From Clostridium carboxidivorans P7 (GTDB lineage Bacteria; Bacillota; Clostridia; Clostridiales; Clostridiaceae): DNA of 64,000 nucleotides. A model generated the notes under the pieces. It was not told where the DNA came from, ran no database searches, and worked only from the letters and a program-made list of their open reading frames with translations. Position numbers and translations under genes: made by a program. The first letter of the stretch is position 1, and every line of letters starts with the position of its first letter. Shown piece after piece: positions 1 through 9,937 of the stretch. Location of the stretch: NCBI RefSeq assembly GCF_001038625.1, contig NZ_CP011803.1, forward strand, positions 3,472,001 through 3,536,000, written 5' to 3'.

Positions 1-110
1 TCATATTTATTTATCGTTTATAACGTCTATAATTTTATATATTTATTTAAAATAAAATTTTTAGAATTATTATTATTTATCAAAACTTTTCACTATTCAA
101 ATATTAATTC

Positions 111-140
111 ACAGACTGTGGATAACTTTGTGGATAACTT
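111..140. other. Pair of DnaA-box-like sites
   Basis: Two exact TGTGGATAA nonamers (the complement of TTATCCACA) lie at 117-125 and 129-137 in the same orientation, in an AT-rich 246-base stretch at the window edge. This matches the DnaA-box consensus. No dnaA, dnaN or rpmH is visible, and the genes to the right mostly read toward this point, which argues against a chromosomal origin here. Otherwise the first 246 bases hold only the terminator-like hairpin at 182-218. Confidence 0.45.
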
Positions 141-181
141 GTACATAAACTGTATATAACATGTTTATCATATACAAAAAT

Positions 182-218
182 ATGCCGCACCTACATTAAA
201 ATTCTTAGGATACGGCAT
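182..218. terminator. Hairpin downstream of the SDR gene
   Basis: ATGCCG (182-187) pairs with CGGCAT (213-218) across a long loop. The minus-strand copy is followed by ATTTTTG and the plus-strand side by a T-rich run. It is probably a weak terminator for the short-chain dehydrogenase and possibly for a plus-strand gene left of the window. Confidence 0.35.
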
Positions 219-246
219 CGCATTTTTATTTATTTCACCATGTTAG

Positions 247-990
247 TTAATTCATTCCACCATCTATTGTTATTATCTGTGCAGTAATATATTTTGCAGC
301 ATCACTACACAAGAAAACAACAGTTTTACCTACATCTTCCCCCTTGCCAAACTTACCTATAGGAATCTCTTCCTCTAACGCTTCTCTTTCTTCTTTATTT
401 AGAAAACTATTCATTTCTGTATCTATAACACCTGGTGCAACTGCATTTACTCTTATATTGGAAGGTGCCATCTCCTTTGCTAAAGCCTTTGTAAATAAAT
501 TCACAGCTCCCTTGGAAGCAGAATATATTACCTCACAAGATGCTCCAACATTCCCCCACATAGAAGACACATTTACTATACAGCCAGCTTTTTTGCTAAC
601 CATATGTGGAATAACATTATGAGAACAATTGATAACCCCATTTAAATTAACATTAATAATTCTTTCCCACTGCTTTTCATTCATATCCATAAAAAGGCCT
701 ATATATGAAACTCCTGCATTATTAATCAATATATCTATTTTTCCAAAATGTTCTATTGCACTATTTATAAGCATTTTAGCCTGTTCATATACACTAACAT
801 CTGCTTTTACTATAATAGCAGCTCTACCAATTTTTCTAATTTCCTCTAAAGTTTTTATAGCTTCTTTTTCATTATTTGTATAATTTATTACTACAGATGC
901 TCCTGCTTTAGCTATTTCTAATGCTATACTTCTTCCTATGCCTCTAGAAGAACCTGTGACTAATGCCACTTTTCCTGTTAAACTTTCCAC
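247..990 (-). CDS. Short-chain dehydrogenase/reductase, FabG-like
   Basis: This 247-residue protein is a classical SDR, a cytosolic NAD(P)H-dependent oxidoreductase. The nucleotide-binding TGSSRGIG motif is at residues 12-19, NNAG at 90-93, and the catalytic set is N115, S143, Y156 and K160 (YSASK). The C-terminal IDGG signature is present. The family contains 3-oxoacyl-ACP reductases (FabG) and many alcohol or sugar dehydrogenases. Nothing in the neighbourhood is fatty-acid related, so the substrate is open. The start is GTG at 990, with AGGGAGTGA about ten bases upstream. The gene stands alone, with the chemoreceptor behind it. Confidence 0.85.
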   Translation of the reverse strand: MESLTGKVALVTGSSRGIGRSIALEIAKAGASVVINYTNNEKEAIKTLEEIRKIGRAAIIVKADVSVYEQAKMLINSAIEHFGKIDILINNAGVSYIGLFMDMNEKQWERIINVNLNGVINCSHNVIPHMVSKKAGCIVNVSSMWGNVGASCEVIYSASKGAVNLFTKALAKEMAPSNIRVNAVAPGVIDTEMNSFLNKEEREALEEEIPIGKFGKGEDVGKTVVFLCSDAAKYITAQIITIDGGMN

Positions 991-1045
991 TTCTGAATCT
1001 TCACTCCCTTAGTACAAAATTACACTTGTACCATTATACCACTAC

Positions 1046-3112
1046 TTAACTTTCTTTACATAACTTAATCTTAAATTCACTTATGGATTGTAGCAATTGT
1101 TCTGCTCCTTGTGCATTTTTACTTGATTTATCACATATATGTAAATTTTCTTCTTTAAGGTTTTCTATATTATCCACAATATCAGTTGAAGCATCTGCAC
1201 ATTCACCCATGGACTCTGTCAAAGTTTTCATATTCACTGTCATTTCTTCTATTGAGACATAAATATCCTGTAATAGTAAATTAAATCCTTCTATTATACT
1301 TTGAAATTTACTTCCATCGTTTTTGTAATCATCACTTACGACCATAATTTTATCATAACTTTCTAATATCTCATTATCTATAACATTTAAAATAAACTTT
1401 GATGACTCAGAAAGCTTTTCTACTGAATTTAAAACATTTTTTACATTTTCCTGTATATCTTGAACCACGCCATTAGATTGCTCTGCTAATTTTCTTATTT
1501 CATCTGCTACTATTGAAAAACCCTTTCCATGTTCACCTGCTCTTGCAGCTTCAATGGCAGCATTTAGAGCTAATAAATTTGTCTTTTTAGATATATCTTT
1601 TATTACTTCTGCCATTATAGAAATATTTTCAACAACCTTTGTATTCTGTAATGCTTCATTTAATTTTTCTTTTGATTCAGAATAAGTATGTAAAATTTTA
1701 GTTCTAGAGTTTTCAGTTTGATTCTTCATTGAATTTGCTCTGCTTTTTATACTATTAGCTAACTCTAAACCATTTTTTGCTTCTTCTACAGTATTATTTA
1801 TTTCATCTTCTATATTTAAAGACTTACAAGCTAATTCTTCTATATATGCAGAAGCTTGCTGCATATTAGCTGAAATTTTATTAGATTTATATGAAACATT
1901 TTCTACATGCTTATGTATTTTTTCAAACATATTATTTATATCATTTGTAGATTTTAAAGTCTCTTTTCCATTAAGCTTCACAGAATAAATAATCTTTTCT
2001 ACATTATTTATAGCTGCATTTAATGAGTTAGCTACTTGTCCAAATTCATCCTTTCTATCTATGCTTATTCTGTGACTTAAATTACAATTTGACAATTGTT
2101 CTGCATATTTTTTTATTTTTAACAGTGGTCGTTTTATAGACCTTGATATTATAAAACCTACTGCCATACCAATTAATATAAATAGTATAGTCATAACTAT
2201 AAATTTATGTTCTAATTCATTTGCTTCCTTAAATATTTCCTGTTTAGGTATAGTTAATGCCATAGACCACTCTGTATCTGGAACAGGAGCATAAGACATA
2301 AACATTTCTTTACCATCTTTAATATAATATCCAGAACCTTTTTCTGCTTTTATCATCTTACTTTCTAATTGTGCTAATGCCACTAAACTTTTATCTTTAT
2401 TAGCATTTTTAATAGTATTATCCTTGTTTAAAACTAACTTTAAATCTTTATGCGCAACTTTAGTACCTTCTTTATTTATTATAAAGCTGTATCCACCGTT
2501 ACCTACCTTTGTTTTTTGAACTATTTCATTTAATTTTTTAGTAGTCATATTAGAAAATAGAACTCCATTTACTTGTCCACTTTCATTTTTTATAGGTACT
2601 GCTATGGCTATAATTTGTTCCCCTTCTACATTTGTAACCGGGTCAGATATGGAAGCTTTGCCTCCTAATGCTTCTTTTAAATACAAGTTATTTGATGAAA
2701 AAAGATCAGTTTGAGTTTTTCCTCCATCTGCCAAATGTGTTAAACCATTAGGTTCAATTATATTTAAATTTATATATCCTAAATCTTTAGCTTCTGCTAA
2801 GAGTACAGGACTTTGTAGTTGAATATTCATGGATTTAATTTCTGGTCTAGAAGCTATTTCATTCATCACTCTAATATCCTGTTGAATAGTTGAACTTACA
2901 AGTGCTGAGCTATCATAAGCTTTAGATTCTAAAAAAGATCTAATAGTATATTCCAAACTATTATAGGAACTACTATATGAAACATAACCTAAAATTCCAC
3001 AGACAAATATAAGCAATACAGTTATTTGCATCATTATTTTAATTCCAACACTGTTTATAAAATGGATTTTTACAATATTGTTTAGCTGTAATTTAGTTGA
3101 AATGTTTCTCAT
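1046..3112 (-). CDS. Transmembrane methyl-accepting chemotaxis protein with dCache-type sensor
   Basis: This 688-residue chemoreceptor has a transmembrane helix near residues 28-46, a roughly 255-residue extracellular region with dCache-like features, a second transmembrane helix near 305-325, a HAMP domain to about 380, and a long cytoplasmic signalling hairpin. The conserved hairpin tip reads [20 protein letters not shown]. Such receptors bind small ligands outside the cell and control CheA. The start chosen is the second of two adjacent ATGs, six bases after AGGAGG; upstream in-frame codons would lie inside that site. The ligand cannot be told from sequence. Divergent from the DUF2156 gene across 288 AT-rich bases. 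Confidence 0.92.
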   Translation of the reverse strand: MRNISTKLQLNNIVKIHFINSVGIKIMMQITVLLIFVCGILGYVSYSSSYNSLEYTIRSFLESKAYDSSALVSSTIQQDIRVMNEIASRPEIKSMNIQLQSPVLLAEAKDLGYINLNIIEPNGLTHLADGGKTQTDLFSSNNLYLKEALGGKASISDPVTNVEGEQIIAIAVPIKNESGQVNGVLFSNMTTKKLNEIVQKTKVGNGGYSFIINKEGTKVAHKDLKLVLNKDNTIKNANKDKSLVALAQLESKMIKAEKGSGYYIKDGKEMFMSYAPVPDTEWSMALTIPKQEIFKEANELEHKFIVMTILFILIGMAVGFIISRSIKRPLLKIKKYAEQLSNCNLSHRISIDRKDEFGQVANSLNAAINNVEKIIYSVKLNGKETLKSTNDINNMFEKIHKHVENVSYKSNKISANMQQASAYIEELACKSLNIEDEINNTVEEAKNGLELANSIKSRANSMKNQTENSRTKILHTYSESKEKLNEALQNTKVVENISIMAEVIKDISKKTNLLALNAAIEAARAGEHGKGFSIVADEIRKLAEQSNGVVQDIQENVKNVLNSVEKLSESSKFILNVIDNEILESYDKIMVVSDDYKNDGSKFQSIIEGFNLLLQDIYVSIEEMTVNMKTLTESMGECADASTDIVDNIENLKEENLHICDKSSKNAQGAEQLLQSISEFKIKLCKES

Positions 3113-3400
3113 CATTATCCTCCTCAATATTAACATTAAGTAATATTTCCCTTAATTATTTTACTATTAAAAAGCAATAATATTATTAAATAACAAATAC
3201 TTTAACCTGTTTTTAACATTACCGCATAATAAATTAACATAATTTTAACTTTATGCTAAAAATAATTAATTTATAATATTAATATCATATTTAAATATAA
3301 AAATACTGTTTGATAAATAGTATTTTTATAATATAATATTTATATAAACAAATAATATTTAATATTACTTAATATTAATTTTTATAGAAAGGATGTATAT

Positions 3401-4285
3401 ATGCTTAATTTTAAACCACTATCCTTAGAGGATAAGGAACTATTTGATAAATATTTAAAACCATACTCATTTGAAACCTGTGAATATTCCTTTACAAATC
3501 TTTTTATATGGCGAAAAGCTTGTGATATACAATATGCTATTTATAAAGATGTGATAATTATTAAAAAAATGGACTTTGATGGGAGTTATCATTTTATGCA
3601 GCCTATAGGCTATAAAAAAGAAAATTTAAAAGAAATAGTTAATGTTTTGTTAGAACTTAGAGCTTCATATGACCTGAGTTACCTTTTTAAAGATGCAGAA
3701 CAACCATTTATAGATGATCTCCTAGATGTTTTTGGTGACACTTTTGTTATAGAGGAGGATAGAGATAATTTTGATTATATATATGAAAGCGAAAAACTTA
3801 TAAGTCTTTCTGGAAAAATTCTTCATAAGAAAAAAAATCACTATAATTATTTTGTAAAAAATTATGATTATAAAATTTCTGAAATGACTTCAGACCTAAT
3901 ACAACCATGCATAAAAGCTGCTCGTGAATGGTGTCACAAGCATATATGTAAGGGATACCTTTTATATGAACTCAGATCTATAGAAGAATTACTAAAAAAT
4001 AGTGACAAATTGGATTTTATAGGAATGGTTATTCATGTTAATGATAAATTATCTGCTTTCACTATAGGTGAAAAAGTAAGTGAAAATATGGGAATAATAC
4101 ATATTGAAAAAGCAGATTCAGATATAAGAGGTCTCTATAACTTTGTCAATAAGACCTTTATAGAAAACTACTTTAGCCAAATTCCACTCATAAATCGTGA
4201 ACAGGATTTAGGAATTGAAGGTCTAAGACAAGCAAAATTATCTTATTCTCCTGTTGAGCTTGTTAAAAAATTTAACGTAAGTTAA
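3401..4285 (+). CDS. DUF2156 (LPG-synthase C-terminal-like) protein
   Basis: This 294-residue soluble protein matches the DUF2156 family, whose double GNAT-like fold also forms the catalytic C-terminus of phosphatidylglycerol lysyltransferases. Recognisable features are the N-terminal FKPLSLEDKELFDKYL segment, a central AAREWC stretch, and NREQDLGIEGLRQAKLSY near the end. There is no membrane domain, unlike MprF, so it is likely a stand-alone aminoacyl- or acyl-transferase-like protein of unknown substrate. Good RBS (GAAAGGATG) before ATG 3401. It is monocistronic and ends at a bidirectional terminator. Confidence 0.8.
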   Translation: MLNFKPLSLEDKELFDKYLKPYSFETCEYSFTNLFIWRKACDIQYAIYKDVIIIKKMDFDGSYHFMQPIGYKKENLKEIVNVLLELRASYDLSYLFKDAEQPFIDDLLDVFGDTFVIEEDRDNFDYIYESEKLISLSGKILHKKKNHYNYFVKNYDYKISEMTSDLIQPCIKAAREWCHKHICKGYLLYELRSIEELLKNSDKLDFIGMVIHVNDKLSAFTIGEKVSENMGIIHIEKADSDIRGLYNFVNKTFIENYFSQIPLINREQDLGIEGLRQAKLSYSPVELVKKFNVS

Positions 4286-4350
4286 GCATTACCCTTTTGA
4301 TTAGAATAAAATTAACAATATATGTATAATAATCAAGTAAATTTTTATTT

Positions 4351-4388
4351 AAAAAAGCATGAAAGAACCTAACTTTTCATGCTTTTTT
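4351..4388. terminator. Bidirectional rho-independent terminator
   Basis: A-run plus GCATGAAA (4351-4364) pairs with TTTTCATGC plus a T-run (4374-4388) around a 9-base loop. A-run and T-run flank both sides, so it can stop transcription of the convergent genes ending at 4285 and 4446. Confidence 0.85.
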
Positions 4389-4445
4389 ATAATTGTTTTT
4401 ACTGTATTTCTAATATTGTTAATATCCATACTTGATATTTTCCAA

Positions 4446-4817
4446 TTATAATCTTCTTGTACTAAATAATTCATCTACCACTTTTTGTGCAAATTCAGCT
4501 ACTTCTACCCTGTCTTCTTCGTTTCCTTGATACATTGGTGGTAAATTATTTATTCTACAAAGTCTGTTAATAATTTTAACATTAGATATTAAATTATCAT
4601 GTGCATTACTTCTTTGTTTGTCAAGTTTCTCAATATATTCTCTATACTCATTATCTTCTTTACTATATTTTCCAACCATTATTCCTACTTCTAACACATT
4701 AACTCTTCTTAAATAATCTCCAGCAGAATCTATTAATTCTTCCATCATATCTAAACATTCACAATCCTCAGTTTTAGAAATAACTCTAATAAATTCATTA
4801 ATTTTTTCTCTAAACAT
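4446..4817 (-). CDS. Small conserved clostridial protein (DUF3232-like)
   Basis: This 123-residue, probably helical and acidic cytosolic protein has no signal peptide or membrane segment. Its general character (helical, with a MMEELIDSAGDYLRR segment and an NLPPMY stretch) recalls the DUF3232 family of clostridia. That assignment is from memory and tentative; the function of such proteins is unknown. ATG 4817 is preceded by GGGGG ten bases upstream. Confidence 0.6.
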   Translation of the reverse strand: MFREKINEFIRVISKTEDCECLDMMEELIDSAGDYLRRVNVLEVGIMVGKYSKEDNEYREYIEKLDKQRSNAHDNLISNVKIINRLCRINNLPPMYQGNEEDRVEVAEFAQKVVDELFSTRRL

Positions 4818-4949
4818 AGTACGTTAACCCCCATTTTATATTTTGTATACAATAATACTATTTTAGCACAAAGCATAATGCTTTTACAAATTATTCCAAA
4901 ACAAATGTAAATGAATCTTCTTTTCTTACTATTTTATCCGATCGCTATC

Positions 4950-5138
4950 ATTGCTAATACCCCATTTGTATGAAACTCCTTCTCCTATTGTCGAAGGAGT
5001 AAGTGATTCGCACAAAATCATAGATTTTGGCTCTCTACTTAACTTGGTGATAAGCACTGCTACGCGCCTGGATAAGTTCTTCTAAGACTCAGATGTAGGA
5101 AGTATTCCTCACAAGCAAACTCCACCTAAGTCTAAGAA
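4950..5138 (-). ncRNA. Structured RNA-like element, possible solo IS605-type right end (omega-RNA-like)
   Basis: This non-coding 190-base stretch is richer in GC than its surroundings and is full of stems when read on the minus strand. A long imperfect stem with G-U pairs joins TTCTTAGACTTAGG (about 5120-5136) to CTGAGTCTTAGAAG (about 5078-5092). A tight hairpin pairs CTCCTTC with GAAGGAG (4975-5001), followed by GTTTCATAC. Hairpins just before a 3' end are the layout of IS200/IS605 right ends that encode TnpB guide RNAs. No tnpB ORF is present. It begins directly behind the stop codon of the HELSH membrane protein. The identity is an inference. Confidence 0.35.
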
Positions 5139-5936
5139 TCACTTGATACTAGTAAGAATTAAACTTACTAAAAAGGTTATTGTAGAAAGTATTACAGATA
5201 TCATTAGAAATCCTGTTATTAAAATATTATACTTTATTAAATCAATAGCCAAGATATATTTTGTTAAATTTAAAGCATTTAGTATTAATAATATTATAAA
5301 TATAACACATAATCCTCTGGAAGCTCCCTTTATATCTGCAGAACTCAACGATATATGTGAGGATATACATATAGATATAAACAGAAATACATAAAAATAC
5401 GGATTTTCAAAATTCTTTAAAGAAAAAATAACTTTTATTAAACCCAAGTAAGAGTTTATTATTCCTTCAATTATACTCTTGTTTAACACTGTAATATGTA
5501 GACTTCTAAACAATATATTAATAAAACTGTTATAAGCTCTTGGTATTATAAATTTCATCAAAGCAATTATAGAAAAAACTCCTCCAAATATAGGTGCTAT
5601 ACCTATAAAAAAATTTCCTATCTGCTGATAAATACTGTTTTGATTATAACCATGTTGTACATATCCCATTACGCCATTCTCATCTGGTTTTTGAAGTAAC
5701 TTAATTTTAGTAATTTTATGTCCAAATAATACCGCAAAAATAGCATGGCTCAACTCATGTATTGGAACGCCAATAAACCCTGTTATCATTACTGCATTGC
5801 TGCCAAAACTTCTCTGAAAGTTTTTTATTGAATTATTTCTTAGTACACCAAGAATCAACCCAATTAATATAATCATACCTGTCAAATAAAATGTTTCTAC
5901 AAAAGTTCTTTCTAATATTTTCATTACAAAGTCCAC
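5139..5936 (-). CDS. Multi-spanning membrane protein with HELSH metalloprotease-like motif
   Basis: This 265-residue integral membrane protein has about six hydrophobic segments. An HExxH motif, HELSH, sits at about residues 57-61 inside GVPIHELSHAIFAVLFG, the position such a motif takes in M50 and related membrane peptidases. The second zinc-ligand motif of site-2 proteases (NPDG-like) is not obvious, so it may be a divergent or non-catalytic relative. The start is GTG 5936, with GAAAGGTG ten bases upstream; ATG 5924 is an alternative. It is unlinked to its neighbours by operon, and a structured element abuts its 3' end. Confidence 0.6.
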   Translation of the reverse strand: MDFVMKILERTFVETFYLTGMIILIGLILGVLRNNSIKNFQRSFGSNAVMITGFIGVPIHELSHAIFAVLFGHKITKIKLLQKPDENGVMGYVQHGYNQNSIYQQIGNFFIGIAPIFGGVFSIIALMKFIIPRAYNSFINILFRSLHITVLNKSIIEGIINSYLGLIKVIFSLKNFENPYFYVFLFISICISSHISLSSADIKGASRGLCVIFIILLILNALNLTKYILAIDLIKYNILITGFLMISVILSTITFLVSLILTSIK

Positions 5937-6206
5937 AATTAACCAGCACCTTTCAATACTACAAAACTATACTAAATAAATAATTTAAATAAAAAACTGC
6001 ATGTTTGTTCTATTATTTACACTATAAATTTCGCTATTTATTTTAGCACATTCTTTCCATTTATAAAAATAAATATTAATGATAATTATATAATTTTCTA
6101 TATTAAATAAAAAATTTTTTTATTTCAATTTTATAACTTTACATTGCAAAAATTACTCTTATACTTTTCTTTAATATGTACATTCTATAAAACGAGGTGA
6201 ATATGA

Positions 6207-6416
6207 ATGAAAGAAAATCAAAGTAAATTAACTAATAAAAATAAAATAGGTTTTACAACAGAACAAGGTATTTCTCCAACTGATTCTCCTATAAACGGAA
6301 TGTCTACTGAAGAACTATATAGACAAAAGGAAGCATATGACGCCAAATTCACTCTTTATAAAGGCTCAATATTACCAACTGATACCTATAAAGATAGTTT
6401 TGGCAATCACAAATAA
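6207..6416 (+). CDS. Small hydrophilic protein of unknown function
   Basis: This 69-residue, lysine- and threonine-rich protein has no hydrophobic segment and no recognised domain. It is isolated in a 570-base gap, reads with a good ribosome site (GAGGTG seven bases before ATG) and ends just before a terminator hairpin. Its size and composition are reminiscent of small sporulation-associated clostridial proteins, but nothing here proves that. Confidence 0.6.
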   Translation: MKENQSKLTNKNKIGFTTEQGISPTDSPINGMSTEELYRQKEAYDAKFTLYKGSILPTDTYKDSFGNHK

Positions 6417-6436
6417 TTTTTCTTAAAAAATAAAAA

Positions 6437-6469
6437 CACATTAGAGAACAAGCTTCGGTCTCTAATGTG
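6437..6469 (-). terminator. Terminator of trmB
   Basis: CACATTAGAGA pairs with TCTCTAATGTG (11 bp) around an 11-base loop. On the minus strand it runs into TTTTTATTTTTT, so it best serves the trmB transcript and may also stop the convergent small gene. Confidence 0.8.
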
Positions 6470-6505
6470 AATTATTTAGTTTAAAGCTATTTATACTTCC
6501 AAAAT

Positions 6506-7153
6506 CTATTCACTGACTACAGTAAGCTTTGCTAATAAAAACATAGTTTTCATTCCCAAAGAAGTAAATTTGCTCTCATACTCTGTAACTATATTTTCCT
6601 GAAAATCGCTATTATGAAGATCATAAGTTATATATTCAATATTAAAACCATTTTCCTTAAAGTAAACTTGAGAATCCTCAAACAAATCTTTGTCATCAGT
6701 TTTAAACCATATTTCACTTTCAGGTTTTAAAAACTGCTTATATTGATTTAAAAATCTTGTATGTGTAAGTCTTCTCTTATTATGTCTGTCCTTTGGCCAT
6801 GGATTGCAAAAATTTATATATATCCTACTTACTTCATTTTCATCAAACATTTCTGAAATATTTGTTATATTAGTTGGAATAATCCTAGCATTAGTAAGTT
6901 CTTCTTGAATTAGTTTTCTTAAAGCATATATTAATACTTCATCTTTTAAGTCTATCCCTATATAATTTATATTAGAATTTTGTTTTGCATGTTCGCACAA
7001 AAAAGTTCCTCTTCCACATCCTAATTCTAAATATATAGGATTTTCATTCTTAAATTCTTCTTTCCACTTTCCTTTATACTCCTGCGGGTTTATCACAGTT
7101 AAAGGACTTTGCTCCATCTCTGGTCTTGCCCACCATTTTTTCCTTAGTCTCAT
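6506..7153 (-). CDS. trmB: tRNA (guanine-N7-)-methyltransferase TrmB
   Basis: The 215-residue protein is full length for TrmB, which methylates G46 of tRNA with S-adenosylmethionine. The SAM-binding motif ELGCGRGTF lies near residues 43-51, followed by GIDLKDEV. The family signature [16 protein letters not shown] carries the catalytic aspartate and RNA-contacting basic residues, and FKTDDKDLF and TEYESKF follow. CAGGAGG precedes ATG 7153 by six bases. It is last in a run with the M50 protease gene (38-base gap) and ends at a strong terminator. Confidence 0.95.
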   Translation of the reverse strand: MRLRKKWWARPEMEQSPLTVINPQEYKGKWKEEFKNENPIYLELGCGRGTFLCEHAKQNSNINYIGIDLKDEVLIYALRKLIQEELTNARIIPTNITNISEMFDENEVSRIYINFCNPWPKDRHNKRRLTHTRFLNQYKQFLKPESEIWFKTDDKDLFEDSQVYFKENGFNIEYITYDLHNSDFQENIVTEYESKFTSLGMKTMFLLAKLTVVSE

Positions 7154-7190
7154 AAAAATTCCTCCTGATGTATCAACATAGCATTTTGTT

Positions 7191-7835
7191 TTATATTATA
7201 ACGTTAGCAATATGCATAAATGCAACATATAAAAATCTTGATGGTATTCCTACTACATAAGTTGCTATAGGTGTTACTATAATTACTAAAAGTATAATCA
7301 TTTGATATCTATATAATGTATCTGATATTTTATAATAGTAGCCTGGAAACAAGTCCCTTAAAATATGAAATCCATCTAAGCCTGGTATCGGTATAAGATT
7401 AAAAATAAAAAGCATACAATTTATACTAACTATATATGAAATTATTATTGAAAGTATATCATATAATCCTGAAACATTACCTAATGAATTAAATCCATAC
7501 TTAGATAATAGCGCCATAAGTATTGCTCCTATGAATGCCACTACTAAATTTGCTAATGGGCCAGCAATAGATACTTTCAAATCATCTTTATACCTATTTT
7601 TAAAAGCTGATGGATTTATTTGAACAGGTTTTGCCCATCCAAAATTCATTATTAATATCATTAAAAACCCAATTATATCTATGTGTACAAATGGATTTAA
7701 AGTAAGCCTTCCTTGGAATTTAGGAGTTTTATCTCCTAATTTATCTGCCACTATGGCATGAGCATACTCGTGAAATGTAAATCCTATGAGTATAGCTGGT
7801 ACTACAAGAATCTTAGTTAATAACCAATTATTCAA
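7191..7835 (-). CDS. Site-2 protease family (M50) membrane peptidase
   Basis: This 214-residue protein is a compact rhomboid-sized M50 peptidase. The zinc motif HEYAH is in the first helix at about residues 23-27, and the second ligand region reads [15 protein letters not shown] near residues 145-160. It has five to six transmembrane helices. Proteins of this YwhC-like class cut substrates inside the membrane; none is known for this subgroup. The start is TTG 7835, with AGGAGGG ten bases upstream. Together with trmB and the two upstream genes it looks like one transcription unit. Confidence 0.88.
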   Translation of the reverse strand: MNNWLLTKILVVPAILIGFTFHEYAHAIVADKLGDKTPKFQGRLTLNPFVHIDIIGFLMILIMNFGWAKPVQINPSAFKNRYKDDLKVSIAGPLANLVVAFIGAILMALLSKYGFNSLGNVSGLYDILSIIISYIVSINCMLFIFNLIPIPGLDGFHILRDLFPGYYYKISDTLYRYQMIILLVIIVTPIATYVVGIPSRFLYVAFMHIANVII

Positions 7836-7868
7836 ATTTAATCATCCCTCCTTTAATAAAAAAACTAT

Positions 7869-8894
7869 TTAATTAAATAAAGTTTTTACAAGTTTTCCAT
7901 CACTTATTGATATAACTCCTCCATTATACATTTGTACAAAAGTACCTGCATAATTATATTGTTTTCCACTTGAAAATTCTTTTACAACACCTTTAAGACT
8001 ATCATTAACATAAACTTTTCCTTCTCCAGTTATATATATATTATTCTTATCTACAGCACTGCCTAAATCTATAGTTTGCAATTCATTTCTACCTTCTTTT
8101 ACAGTTCCGTAAAATATTTTAGTAACTTTATCACTATTAGTTTCTCCTATATATACATTGTCATTATCATCTACACCTAATAAACTTGGATTACTTACCC
8201 CACTTATATCCAAAGGTTCATCTTTATCAGTCATATATATTCTACTATGAGTTAAATCTTCATATACTAATTTGTCCTCATGTGGAAGTACTCTTATACT
8301 TCCTATTTGATAACTTCTTGTTTCAACCTTTTTCATTTCCTTCATTATATTAACCCAATATATACTGCTGCGCTTCCCACTGTTAGCCACTTTAACATAT
8401 ATAATATTAGTAAGCGGTGATGCTTGTATATCTTCAACTTCTGATTTTTTATCAGCCCAATCTAAATCTTTAATATCTTCTTTCAAACCTTTATCAACAT
8501 CATAATAAGCTAATTTCAAATTTGATTCTTCATTTGAACTTTCCTTTTCAGCTATAAGCATTCTATTTCTATCAGAAAGCCATTTATAAAAAGATACCTT
8601 TACTCCTCCTTCAAATTCTACGCTTTTTTCTTCTCCTGTTAAAGTATTTACTACTTTCAATACATCTCCATCATAATAAGCCACAAACTTTCCATCAAAT
8701 GATATGTTTGTGTTCTTTGCATTATCTGGTATGTTAATTTTAATATCTGGTTTTTTATTGTCACTTTTCACTACTTTCTTAGTTTTGATATCTGTGCTTG
8801 ATGCAAATAGGTATTTATTAGCATAAAAAAGTCCTGCACACTGTAGTGTTAATGATATCATTATCCATATAAGAATTCTTACGAAAATCTTCAT
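7869..8894 (-). CDS. Membrane-anchored, probably beta-propeller protein of unknown function
   Basis: The 341-residue protein has one N-terminal transmembrane helix (residues 5-28), a short lysine-rich linker and about 300 extracellular residues. These hold repeated beta-strand blocks such as NISFDGKFVAYYDGD, RVLPHEDKLVYEDL and DDNDNVYIGE, the spacing expected of a WD40/TolB-like propeller. There is no catalytic motif. It follows the phosphodiester glycosidase gene by 35 bases and precedes the M50 gene, so the three may act together at the cell envelope. AAGGAGAG precedes ATG 8894. Confidence 0.65.
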   Translation of the reverse strand: MKIFVRILIWIMISLTLQCAGLFYANKYLFASSTDIKTKKVVKSDNKKPDIKINIPDNAKNTNISFDGKFVAYYDGDVLKVVNTLTGEEKSVEFEGGVKVSFYKWLSDRNRMLIAEKESSNEESNLKLAYYDVDKGLKEDIKDLDWADKKSEVEDIQASPLTNIIYVKVANSGKRSSIYWVNIMKEMKKVETRSYQIGSIRVLPHEDKLVYEDLTHSRIYMTDKDEPLDISGVSNPSLLGVDDNDNVYIGETNSDKVTKIFYGTVKEGRNELQTIDLGSAVDKNNIYITGEGKVYVNDSLKGVVKEFSSGKQYNYAGTFVQMYNGGVISISDGKLVKTLFN

Positions 8895-8929
8895 TGAGCA
8901 CTCTCCTTCTAATACTTATCTAGTGTACT

Positions 8930-9937
8930 TTAAGGTTTAACATAAACAGCAGAAGGTACAGATCTTTCTCCTAAAGGATCACATGGATTGTTTATTACTT
9001 CACCTTCATGGTACATAGTTGACGAAGAACCTCCATCCAAATTTGTAGCGTTTAATGCACCATATTCAAGCATTATATTCTGAACATCTTTTAACGTTGC
9101 ACCTACGCTTTTTGTTTGCCTTCCATCTATAACTAAAAATAATATAGATCCATCTTTTCTCTGTCCTATGGCAGTTCTTAGAGCTATTCCCCAGCCACCA
9201 TCACCAGACTTTATAGTTCCCTTACCGTTTACAACCAATGCAGGACCAAAAGAGATAGCATCCGTAACACCAAGAGACTTCATTTCTGATAAGCTGTGTG
9301 AGCCTACTAAAAGCTCTCCTTTACTAGTCATTGCCATTACTTCCATTGCCTTATCTTCATCTGATACGTCATTATACACTTCTTTTCCATCACTCATAAG
9401 TATTCCAACAGGTTTTCCACCAGTCCCTGTCCACTTACTATCACCTGAGGAACTGTCTGTAAACCCACCACCATTAATTGCTGCTACAGCATTATTATCC
9501 TTTGCTATTTGACTAGTTAACTCACCAGCTACACCTAACTTTTTGCTATATCCTACTTTTACTCTTGTAGGATCATGAATAATAAGCATATATCCGTTAA
9601 ATTTTCTTCCATCACTAACTTCTTCTCTTTCTATGCTGCTATCATGATTATTTTCAAACTTTAATTGAGAAACGTTATCTTGCTGAATATTGTCTATAGT
9701 ATTTTCTCCTAAAATTTTATTAATTTCATCATCAGATAAAAAAAACTTAGCAATATATTGATGACTAAGTGTTGTCATTGCAGATTCAACTACAGTCTTT
9801 TTTACATTTTGAAATGGCCCATAAAATATTAAAAGAGGAGCAGTTATTCCAGTAAATAATACTTCAAATATTATAAAACCTACAACCAACTTCCAAATGG
9901 ATTTACCCCTTTTACCATTTGTTTTTCTTTTGTCCAT
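8930..9937 (-). CDS. Phosphodiester glycosidase family (NAGPA/DUF2233) exported protein
   Basis: This 335-residue protein has a basic N-terminus, a signal anchor (about residues 12-35) and an extracellular NAGPA domain. Conserved blocks are AAINGGGF, SDGKEVYND, RTAIGQRKDGSILFLVIDGR and ATNLDGGSSSTMYHEGE; the last is the family hallmark. Members hydrolyse sugar-phosphate diesters and are often linked to wall-polymer modification; the substrate here is unknown. The start is ATG 9937 with AGAAAGGAAAGG upstream; a longer reading to 9985 lacks a ribosome site. First gene of the unit that continues with the propeller protein. Confidence 0.88.
   Translation of the reverse strand: MDKRKTNGKRGKSIWKLVVGFIIFEVLFTGITAPLLIFYGPFQNVKKTVVESAMTTLSHQYIAKFFLSDDEINKILGENTIDNIQQDNVSQLKFENNHDSSIEREEVSDGRKFNGYMLIIHDPTRVKVGYSKKLGVAGELTSQIAKDNNAVAAINGGGFTDSSSGDSKWTGTGGKPVGILMSDGKEVYNDVSDEDKAMEVMAMTSKGELLVGSHSLSEMKSLGVTDAISFGPALVVNGKGTIKSGDGGWGIALRTAIGQRKDGSILFLVIDGRQTKSVGATLKDVQNIMLEYGALNATNLDGGSSSTMYHEGEVINNPCDPLGERSVPSAVYVKP

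Noticed and set aside
1-246. Chromosomal origin of replication
   Set aside because: Only two DnaA boxes are visible, origin genes are absent, and gene orientation to the right is opposite to that expected.
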